Shown here one piece after another: positions 55,952 through 64,000 of a DNA stretch of 64,000 nucleotides. The translations under genes were made by a program, and so were the position numbers. The stretch is from Arachis hypogaea (Eukaryota > Streptophyta > Magnoliopsida > Fabales > Fabaceae), in contig NC_092042.1 of NCBI RefSeq assembly GCF_003086295.3, positions 42,530,137 through 42,594,136 on the forward strand. The letters are read 5' to 3'. The stretch's first letter is position 1; the number at the start of each line of letters is the position of its first letter. The notes under the pieces were generated by a model. That model ran no database searches, was not told the origin of the DNA, and saw only the letters and a list, made by a program, of their open reading frames with translations.

Positions 55952-56129
55952 CACCAAGCATCCTCCTTGCATTATTATTTTCGGCTATCATATCCTCTTC
56001 TTTTTCGAAAATTTCTGTAAGGTTGTCTATAGATTGTTGTAATTTAGCTTCTCTTAGTTTCCTCTTCAGAGTCCTTTCAGGTTCAGGATCTGCTTCAACA
56101 AGAATATTCTTGTCCTTGTTCCTGCTCAT
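55952..56129 (-). pseudogene. gag: T6 gag, N-terminal part
   Basis: ATG at 56129 (MSRNKDKNILVEADPEPE), very like the T9 gag start, runs to RRMLGDY where T7 is inserted. It joins the main part at 29354. Confidence 0.85.
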
Positions 56130-56161
56130 ATGAAAAAGAAGGGAACAGAAAATAATAATAG

Positions 56162-56191
56162 GGATCCTCTTTACCACAGTAAAAAGATTCC
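56162..56191 (-). promoter_or_regulatory. Hairpin upstream of the T6 gag start
   Basis: On the minus strand GGAATCTTTTT pairs with AAAGAGGATCC (two G-T pairs and one mismatch) around ACTGTGGT. Position and loop agree with T5 and T9. Confidence 0.5.
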
Positions 56192-57647
56192 TTTATGTTA
56201 GTAGAAGAAGAAAAGAATAGAAGAAGGAAAAGAAAAAAATTCGAACTCAGAGAGGAAGAGGGGGTTCGAATTTTAAGATGAAGAGAAGTATTAGTAAATG
56301 AATAAATAAATAGAAAGAGATGAGAGAGAAGAGTTTTTCGAAAATTAACTAAAATAAAAGAAAAATATTAAAGTTAAAATTCAAAAATTAAGAAAAGGAA
56401 TAAAATAAAAATTAAAATTTGAAACAATTAGTTAAAAAAAAGAATTTTGAAAAAGAGGGATGTAATTTTCGAAAATTAGAGAGATGATAGTAGTTAGGTG
56501 GTTTTGAAAAAGATAAGAAATAGTAAAACAAAAAATCAATTAGTTAGTTCAAAAAGATTTGAAAATCAATTTTGAAAAGATAAGAAGTTAGAAAAGATTT
56601 TTGAAATTGATTTTGAAAAAAAGGTATGATTGAAAAGATATGATTGAAATTTATTTTGAAAAAGATTTGATTTTTAAAATTAAAATTAATTACTTGACTA
56701 ACAAGAAACTAAAAGATATGATTATAGAATTTAAAGATTGAACCTTTCTTAACAACAAAGTAACAAACTTCAAATTTTTGAATCAATCACATTAATTGTT
56801 AGTAAAGTTTTCGAAATTTTGAAATAATGATAAGAAAAGATTTTGAAAAAAAGTTTCAAATTTTCGAACATTAGAAAAGAAAAATGAAGAAGATTTTATT
56901 TTTGAAAAAGATTTTGGAAAGATAGGATTTTTAAAATTGAAATCTTGACTTGACTAACAAGAAACAACTTATTTTAAAAATTTGTGACTAAGTCAACCCA
57001 AAGATTTCAAATTTTATGAGAGAAATAAGGAAAAGATATTTTTTAATTTTTTTGAATTTTTAATGATGAGAGAGAAAAACACAAAAAATGACCCAAAACA
57101 TAAAAAGTATGGATCAAAACACATGATGCATGCAAGAACACTATGAATGTCAAGATGAACACCAAGAACACTTTGAAGATCAAGATGAACATTAAGACTT
57201 ATTTTTGCAAAATTTTCAAGAAAAGAAAAACATACAAGACACCAAACTTAGAAATTTTCAATGCTTAGACACTATGAATGCAAAAATGCATATGAAAAAC
57301 AACAAAAGACACAAAACAAGAAAACATAAAGATCAAACAAGAGGACTTATCAAGAACAACTTAAAGATCATGAAGAATACCATGCATGAAATTTTCGAAA
57401 AATGCTTAAATTTTAAAAACGTGCAATTGACACTAAATTTAAAAATTGACACTAGACTCAAACAAGAAACATAAAAATAATTTTGATTTTTATGATTTTA
57501 TGAATTTTTTTTTGGATTTTTCGAAAATTATCTTGAGAAAAACAAAAACAAAGAAAAAATTTTTGAAAGATTTTTGAAAACTTTTTGAAAATAAAATTAC
57601 CTAGTCTGAGCAACAAGATGAACCGTCAGTTGTCCAAACTCGAACAA
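56192..57647 (-). other. Untranslated leader of T6
   Basis: Low-complexity A-rich (plus strand) sequence, no gene. On the minus strand AAGTTTGGTGTC is at about 57250-57240, with a variant at 57437. Composition and order agree with the T5 leader. Confidence 0.7.
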
Positions 57648-57665
57648 TCCCCGGCAATGACGCCA
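57648..57665 (-). promoter_or_regulatory. Primer binding site of T6 (tRNA-Asp, two changes)
   Basis: On the minus strand TGGCGTCATTGCCGGGGA, differing from the tRNA-Asp complement by a C to T and a G to A. Confidence 0.85.
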
Positions 57666-57671
57666 AAAACT

Positions 57672-58200
57672 TGATAGGCAAAATTGTGATTTACTCTTTT
57701 CATAACTTGAACAATTCTTAGCAATGGCTCCAAAAACTTGGTGACACTACTATGGTTCACTCACATTCTTCACAACTTCGCACAACTAACCAACAAGTGT
57801 ACTGGGTCGTCCAAGTAATAAACCTTACGTGAGTAAGGGTCGATCCCACGGAGATTGTTGGTATGAAGCAAGCTATGGTCATCTTGTAAATCTCAGTTAG
57901 GCTGATTCAAATGATTATAATGGTTTTCAAAAATTAATAATAAATAAAGCATAAAATAAAGATAGAGATACTTATGTAAATCATTGATGGGAATTTCAGA
58001 TAAGTGTATGAAGATGCTTTGTCCCTGTTGAATCTCTGCTTTCCTACTGCCTTCCTTCAATCCTTCATACTCCTTTCCGTGGCAAGCTGTATGTAGGGCA
58101 TCACCGTTGTCAATGGCTACATCCCATCCTCTCAATGAAAATAGTCCAAATGCTCTGTCACAGCACGGCTAATCATCTGTCGGTTCTCGATCATGTCGGA
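57672..58200 (-). repeat. 5' LTR of T6, truncated
   Basis: It matches 22286-22817 of the 3' LTR, then stops abruptly at about 58200 after 'gatcatgtcgga'. The rest of the LTR is missing. Confidence 0.85.
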
Positions 58201-58380
58201 ATTTTGAAATTTGATTTTTGAAATAAGATAAGATAAGATAAAAATTTTAAAAATAAAATTATGAAATTTTTTTTGAAAAAAATTAATTAAAAATATTTTT
58301 GAATTTAATGAAGAAAGAGAAAAACAATAAAATGACACCAAATTTCAAATTTTTAGATCAAAACGAAGAATATCATAAAT
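58201..58380 (-). other. Leader fragment of a further element
   Basis: A-rich on the plus strand, with ACACCAAATTTC (AAGTTTGGTGT variant on the minus strand) at about 58336. It looks like leader sequence of the same group but belongs neither to T6 nor clearly to T10. No gene. Confidence 0.4.
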
Positions 58381-59816
58381 AACGGCGCCATTTTGACGTT
58401 AGGATTTTTGCCAGTAAAGAATATCATAAAAACAGTCGCGTTGTAGATATAGTCTCTAAACCGACAAAAATCCCTTCGTACAAACGTTTTGGTTGTCACA
58501 AGTAACAAACCCCTTTGAAATTGATAACCGAGTATTCAAACCTCGGGTCGTCTTCTCAAGGAATTGCAGGGAGGTATGTTCTTATTATTGGTTATGGAGA
58601 TTGTAAATTTGGGGTTTTGAGAAATTTGGAGTTTGGACAATGTGCACAGGTATATTTTCAAGCAATAAAAATTAATAAATAACTGTAAAATAAACTATTG
58701 GCAAGGTATGAAGACTGGAGGTCATATCCCAGTTATCCTTATCAATTGTAATGAGAATTGGATTTTTCTCCCACTTTATTAACCTCTAACTATGAAGGTA
58801 AGTTAAGTGGATGAATTAATTCTTGAAGAATTCCAATTCTCAATCAACAATGAGTTTGATAACTCAAGAGTCACCAATTATTTAACCAAAGCCAAAAGGG
58901 AGAAAAATATCTAAATTAAGTTGAAAGCAATCTTAAACAGAGCAAAGCAATCTTAAATCTGAATTACCTCAAATAATATTAATTAAGAAAATCATAACAT
59001 AAATGTAGCATAAGCCAAATAGGCAACATATCTAATACAAGTATTGAAACATCTGAAAGTAAAAAGAGGAATATAAAGTAAAAGAACGTTGAACCTGGGA
59101 TTGAGAGTCACTCCTAAAACTAAGAGAAATCCTAAATCCTAATCCTAAGAGAAAGGAGAGAGCCTCTCTCTCTAAAAACTACATCTACAACATGAAAAGT
59201 GAATTATGAGAGCCTCCCTATGAATGGATGTATTCCCCCACTTTATAGCCTCTAATCTATATTTTCTGGGCCGCAAACTGGGTCAAAAACAGTCCAGAAT
59301 TCGCTGGTTTCGAATTTTGCCACGCTGGATTTCCGTCACTGCGACGCGGCCGCATGGATCACGTGGTCGCGTCGCCTAGCGTCAGAGGAACTATATCATA
59401 TTATATATCAAATCGAAGCCCCGGACGTTAGCTTTCCAACGCAACTGGAACCGCATCGTTTCGATCTCTGCAGCTAAAGTTATAGCCGTTTGAGTCCAGA
59501 GAGGTCAGGCTGGACAGCTTAGCAATTTCTCCAACTTCTTGCATTCCTTCCACTTTTGCATGCTTTCTTCCCATCCTCTAAGCCATTCCTGCCTTATAAC
59601 ATCTGAAAACACTTAACACACATATCAAGGCATCTAATGGTAATAAGAGAGGATTAATAATAAACAAATATAAGATCAAAGAAGCATGTTTTCAATCAAA
59701 GCACATAATTAGGAGGGCAAATGTAAAACCATGCAAATAGTATGAATAAGTGGGTAAAGAGTAGATAGAACCCACTCAATTGAGCACAAGATAAACCATA
59801 AAATAGTGGTTTATCA
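58381..59816 (-). repeat. T10: 5' LTR with truncated primer binding site
   Basis: On the minus strand the LTR starts TGATAAACCACTATTTTATG at 59816 and ends CCTAACGTCA at 58394 (1423 bp). TGGCGCCGTT (58390-58381), the first ten bases of the tRNA-Asp site, follows after three bases, then the site breaks off. TATAAAG is at 59247-59241. The LTR shares 'ttggaaagctaacgtccgg' and an AGAGAGAGGCTCTC stretch with T1. It sits in the protease region of T11; its own internal region is missing. Confidence 0.78.
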
Positions 59817-59817
59817 C

Positions 59818-60564
59818 TCCTACTGATGTAATTATCAGATTGGCTGACAAAACTCAAAAACAAGCAATAGGAGTGGTTGAAAATGTGCTGGTGAAGGTTG
59901 GGAGCTACTATCTTCCCACAGATTTTGTTGTTTTGGAAATGGATAAGAATCCTATTTACCCCATCATTCTGGGAAGACCATTCCTAGCCACAGCCAGAGC
60001 ACTCATAGATGTAGAGCGAGGAGAGCTAGTACTGAGAATACATGATGAGCAGCTCACTTTCAATGTTTTCAACCTCTCACAAGAAGCAAGTCAAGAAAAC
60101 AAAGAATCAAGAGAAGAGCATAATGAAGCACTGATGCAAAAAACAAGCAGTAAAGCACAAACAACACAACTGGATATCCCATGGGTTGGAAAGCCATATA
60201 TTCAGGAAGAACCATATTCAAAGTTGATCCAAAGGGAACCAGAACCACCAGAGTCATGCAAAGTCAACAATAAGGATCCCTTAGAGAAAGAATCTATAGA
60301 AAGCAAGAGAGCATCAAGAGATACAAAGAAGAAAGTCCCAAGGGGATGGAGAAATAAGAAAATTCCTACAGAAAATTTCTTGCCAGGTGATGAAGTGATC
60401 TCCACATACTTTCCATCTATACCACCTCACCTCCTCACTATTCCATCTCTGCTGCCTCCTGTGTACACTATCAACAAAATCTTGTCCTTAGAGCATATGG
60501 AGCTTATCAACAAAGCCAATGGACATAGGTTCACTGCAAGAGGAGAAGACTTCAAGCACTATTA
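59818..60564 (+). pseudogene. T11 protease C-terminal half joined to a pol-tail segment
   Basis: The open frame begins at the T10 junction (PTDVIIRLADKTQ), passes through GVVENVLVKVGSYYLPTDF and IILGRPFLATARALIDVERG, and ends with LPGDEVISTYFPSIPPHLL to ARGEDFKHY. The active-site DLG half is missing. The last part resembles tails I associate with the end of this type of polyprotein, so the RT-integrase part appears deleted between them. No stop occurs inside 248 codons. Confidence 0.7.
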
Positions 60565-60615
60565 GCCACCTTGACAAGGACCAAACGTCAAGCTAATGAC
60601 GCTAAAGAAGCGCTT

Positions 60616-60633
60616 CATGGGAGGCAACCCATG
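60616..60633 (+). promoter_or_regulatory. AGGCAA-loop hairpin of T11
   Basis: CATGGG and CCCATG form a perfect 6 bp stem around AGGCAA, after AAAGAAGCGCTT (60604-60615). The two outer pairs differ from those of T6, T7 and T9. Confidence 0.72.
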
Positions 60634-61270
60634 TTCTATACCCTCGCTCTTAAATCTCTAATAATAGTAATAAGGCAATTTCCATGGATTTTTAAATCAA
60701 TTTTGACAACTAATATAAAGCCCCTCTACATGCAACGTATATTACATGATAAGTTTGGTGTTCAAAGCACACCAAGTGAGGTTTGGACACACCTTATGAG
60801 AAAAATTTATTCCCCAAACTTGTTGCACCATATGATCACAAACAAGTTTGGTGTACCAACGTGCATGCATGGGAAGCTTAATGGTTGATTGATTTGCATT
60901 CACGGAAAGCATTTAGTCATGTAAAAACAAAAGAAAAAGAAAATATTTTTTTAGTTCACACTTTAAGGTTTCCCACCAAAAATTTCAAATAACTGATTGC
61001 ATTTTTTTTCGTGTATAGGGAATCAAAAAGAACATTGATGGTACTTGATAGGACAATTGAGGAAGGGAGATTCGGCCACTACACCAAGGGAATTTCACAC
61101 TTGTCTTCATGGGGCATGTCCTTGGAAGTGTTGCCATGCAACATTAGGAGTGGCTAATTTTGAAGACCGAACCAAGACCCCCATAAAGGAGGTGATCCTT
61201 GTGCTCATTCCCAACCGTCCACTATCAAACAACACCATCAATCCACACCCTTCAATCAATTGCCATCTTC
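60634..61270 (+). other. Noncoding stretch of T11 between protease and ORF3
   Basis: No gene supported. AAGTTTGGTGT occurs at 60751 and 60844. Neither a GGCGTT palindrome array nor the 8 bp ORF3-leader hairpin is found here. Confidence 0.6.
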
Positions 61271-61271
61271 C

Positions 61272-61279
61272 TATATAAA
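61272..61279 (+). promoter_or_regulatory. Internal TATA box before T11 ORF3
   Basis: TATATAAA, 155 bases before the ORF3 ATG, followed by 'ttcacacaacctct', nearly the same as after the T9 box. Confidence 0.55.
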
Positions 61280-61426
61280 CCCCTTCACACAACCTCTCTG
61301 TACACACTTCAAATTCTCACCCTTCCCACTTCCTTCTTTCGGTCATACACACTTCATCCTCCACCAAAGGCTTCACATACACCCTCCTAGCCATCTTGAG
61401 AATAACCAACACATCAACAATCTTGC

Positions 61427-62980
61427 ATGGCATCATCAAGCTCCAAGAGAAAAAAGGGGAAGGAACCCATAGAGCATCCTCCTTTTGATGAAGGGTGATT
61501 TAGAACCTTTCATCATGCACTCCAGTATGGGTGGATGGCTGATAAAGAAATCATTTATGAACTAGGCTTCCAAGTCACAAAAACTGAGTGTCCAGAAATC
61601 ACAAAGAAGGTGGAGCAACGCCGATGGGAGCTCCTCACCGATCCAATCACAAGGGTGAATGCAACTCTAGTAAGAGAGTTTTATGCAAATGCAGTTAGAC
61701 AAGACAAGGCAGATGACTCATACACAAGTTTCGTGAGAGGAGTCATGGTGGATTTTAGTCCCATGACCATCATGAGAGTGTTGAAATTGCAAAGCATACC
61801 TTTTGCAGAGGAGAGATATCACTCGAGAATGGACAACAACCCCAATTATGACCAAATTATACAGGATATATGTGTGCAAGGAGCAGATTGGGAAAGAGGC
61901 CCCAAGAGGAAGCCCAAATTTATAAAAAGAGGAGATCTCCTCTCTGAGGCTAAAAGTTGGTTCGAAATTGTAAGGAGATCCATCCTCCCAGCCGGAAACA
62001 ACTCAGAGATAAACCTCAAGAGAGCAACGATGGTGCAATGTCTAATGAAGGGAGGAGAGATCAAGGCTCATGAACTCATAGCCCAAGGCATTCGGAAGCT
62101 TGCTGAGAAGAGCGATTCTGGAGGAAAGTTGGGTTATCCCAGCACTATTTTTCGTCTTTGCAAACTGGCTAGGGTGATATTTGAGGATGAAAACCCCGAG
62201 TGGATAAAGGTTGGTATTCCAATCACTTATCATCGGATGCATGCTGCTGTAGCTCCACTACCTCCACGAAGTGTACGAAAGAGGCTTGCCCATCAAACTG
62301 AAGAAGAACAACATCCACAGGAGCAAACCCCAGCCACCTTAAGCATGCACCAATTGCAAGAGGCTATTGATACCTTATCTAGGCAATGCATGGAAAATCA
62401 AGGGGCACAAAGAGAGTTTCAAATGCAATTAATAGACCACCAAGAAGGATCACTCTCTAGATGGATGAATCAGCAAGGGGAATGGCAAAAACAATTGATG
62501 GACCAGCAAATGGAACAAGGGAGACAATGGAGTGAATCCTTCCATAACCTAAATCAGAAGCAAGATCAACAACAAAAAGCCATCCAAAGGCTAACCAACA
62601 TCCAAGAACATCAAGGTGCACACATCCATGAGATGCATCGGAAACAGAGAGAACAAGCAGATCTTTTCGATGAATACAGAGCATTTTCGGAAGGTGTCTA
62701 CATGAGTGAGACTGGGTATCATGTGAATACCCAAGCCAGGCTTGGGTACCTAGCCAGATACCTACCTGTTTTGCATCCTGGGGTAACAAAATATGAAGAT
62801 GTAAAGGATGAGTTAGCACGAGTGGAGCGCGAAAGGGTAGAACAAAGTCATAAATCAGTAAGGAAGGCACTAGAGGATTGGAAGATAGCCAGAATGAATC
62901 GGATGAGAGGAAGCACAAGCGGACAAAGTAAACTTAAAGAGGGCAAGGAATCAGAAGAACATGAGCATGCCAACAAGTGA
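61427..62980 (+). pseudogene. T11 ORF3, long form with a single stop
   Basis: The 517-codon frame starts at MASSSSRKKGKEP (61427) and ends at 62980; the only break is TGA at 61496, probably from CGA since the next residues (FRTFHHALQYGW) fit the family. Blocks shared with T4 and T6 ORF3 are RWELLTDPI, VREFYANAV, QIIQDICVQGADW and SWFEIVRRSILPAGNNSE. Residues about 300-420 are rich in Gln and Glu and probably coiled (QLQEAIDTLSRQ, QQMEQGRQW). The C-terminus is lysine-rich. No transmembrane segment or enzyme motif is visible. Function unknown; it is the best preserved ORF3 in the window. Confidence 0.78.
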
Positions 62981-64000
62981 AAGGTGGTGAAGTTCCTTCT
63001 TAGTTTACCTTTTTCAAAGCTTTAAATAAGGAAAATCATGTATGAAATAGAACATGCTTCCATGAGTAGTTTAGGACTTTCAATTCTGCATTTAAGTTTC
63101 GTTGCTTAGGTTAAATGTGCTAGCTTAATGTCTTGAGTGTTCAGTTTCACCTTTCTTACTTGTATGCTTGTTCTTTAAGTTAATCAAAAAGAAAATGTTA
63201 TGAAAAGAACAAGAGTAGGGTTATTTTGTGAAGTGCATTCTGAATGTTTGTGGTATGATGATTAGTAAGCTAAGTTGGTTCACCAAATAAGGAAAGAAAG
63301 AAACTATCTATCCTAAGTCCTATGTTTGAGACACATCCTTTGAGACTAACTAAAGAATAAGATCCCAATAAGAAAAGAGAAAGAGCAATAAAAGTGAAAA
63401 AGAAAGAAACACAATAAGAAAAAATGCTAGGCACCAAGGGTTTCAAAATTGAGGCATGTGTCTGTGGTGTTTATGTGCAAGGGATATACTTGGATGAAAA
63501 AGCTCTTAGGGGTGCCTTATCACTTGGTAACTTGGATTAACTAATCCGGGATTATCAGCTGAAAGTCCACTATCAAGAGTAACCTTTGCTACAGAACACT
63601 TAGTAACCCAAAGAGGTGCTGGACACCAAGGTCTCAAGAAAGGAATAATAACAAACCATGTGCCTGGGGTTTATGTCTGAGGGAAAGAGACTTGAGGGAG
63701 TAAGTCCTTAGGGGTGCCTTAACACCTAGCACCTTGAACCAACTGGTTTGGGAGTGTTGGCTGAAAGCTTATCATAATGAGTCGCCCTTTTACAGAGCAC
63801 TTAGCCAAAAGAAAAATAAACCTTAAAAAAAAGGAAGGATCAATAAGAAAGAAGTCTCAAAGGATGCAATCAAGAAAGTGACCAAGGATTTGATAAAGGC
63901 TTGAACCCTAAAGGGGAGGAACCTAAGTTGCTATGAATGAAACCCCATAAACCAGGAATTCTACATTTATTTTATCTTCTTGTTCTTTCATTTCATTCTT
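62981..64000 (+). other. 3' noncoding block of T11
   Basis: No gene. It contains two related units (GTGTCTGTGGTGTTTATGTG at 63460 and GTGCCTGGGGTTTATGTCTG at 63660), each followed by CTTAGGGGTGCCTTA (63507 and 63709) and an AACTAATCCGGG or AACTGGTTTGGG segment. T4 has the second type at about 15000-14930. Confidence 0.6.

Larger units (their letters stand above)
22286..58200 (-). mobile_element. T6: non-autonomous gag-protease element, Feral/FIDEL-like, 5' LTR truncated
   Basis: On the minus strand: 5' LTR remnant (58200-57672), primer binding site (57665-57648), leader, gag start (56129), gag (56129-55952, continuing at 29354), protease (to 27202), post-pol hairpin, palindrome array, TATA box, ORF3 (26192-25038), 3' block, hairpin, and 3' LTR (23932-22286). 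T7 is inserted in gag. RT, RNase H and integrase are absent. The left flank ATTGC (22281-22285) would be one copy of the target duplication; the right end is lost, so this cannot be confirmed. Confidence 0.85.
59817..64000 (+). mobile_element. T11: non-autonomous element with protease remnant and ORF3, continues beyond the window
   Basis: Order: protease part, C-terminal tail without RT or integrase (59818-60564), AGGCAA hairpin (60616), two AAGTTTGGTGT motifs (60751, 60844), TATA box (61272), ORF3 (61427-62980), and a 3' noncoding block. Its 5' part was displaced by T10, and its 3' LTR lies beyond 64000. Confidence 0.78.

Noticed and set aside
62457..62918. Minus-strand ORF of 153 codons opposite T11 ORF3
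   Set aside because: It is an antisense shadow; the plus frame has the family blocks and biased codon use.

Overview
The window looks like a gene-free block of plant heterochromatin made almost entirely of nested LTR retrotransposons. I read it as legume, most probably peanut (Arachis). Several LTRs start with TGATGAGCGGATAATTTATA, carry GGCGTTNAACGCC palindromes, and are followed by a primer binding site complementary to tRNA-Asp. These features match what I know of the peanut FIDEL/Feral group and the wider Athila-like Ty3/gypsy elements. I see no host gene, no functional RNA gene and no intact protein-coding gene of the autonomous type. All coding regions found are retrotransposon gag, protease, pol or a third ORF (ORF3) after pol, and every one carries a stop, frameshift or truncation.

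Layout (T numbers are mine). T1 (1-3166, +) is a partial LTR interrupted by T2 (254-2046, -), a solo LTR with target duplication GCACT. T1 sits in T3 (3167-5702, -), the ORF3 end of a broken element. T4 (5703-22285, -) entered T3; it has ORF3, pol and part of gag, and its 2.4 kb 3' LTR (5703-14620) is split by T5 (7784-14311, +), a complete small element with target duplication CCCAG. T4's gag is cut at 22285 by T6 (22286-58200, -). T6's gag is cut by T7 (29355-55946, +, duplication ATAGT). T7's 3' LTR is cut by T8 (40246-55447, duplication AGCTT), which looks like a solo LTR of another family. T8 holds T9 (41230-55017, +), a young partial-internal/LTR/internal/LTR tandem. To the right are a leader fragment (58201-58380), a reversed LTR, T10 (58394-59816, -), and T11 (59817 to the end, +), a non-autonomous element with protease remnant and ORF3.

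How the parts relate. T4 and T7 encode or encoded the full enzyme set (protease, reverse transcriptase, RNase H, integrase). T6 and T9 keep only gag and protease, T11 keeps protease plus ORF3, and T5 has lost nearly everything, so these presumably relied on enzymes from relatives. In spite of the decay, the elements share a set of cis-acting features: a hairpin with an invariant AGGCAA loop after pol; a TATA box, hairpin and AAGTTTGGTGT motif in front of ORF3; the same hairpin and motif again directly before the 3' LTR; and a two-part conserved noncoding block between ORF3 and the 3' LTR. Stem changes are often compensatory, which suggests selection on RNA structure. These shared noncoding modules are the most interesting signal in the window.
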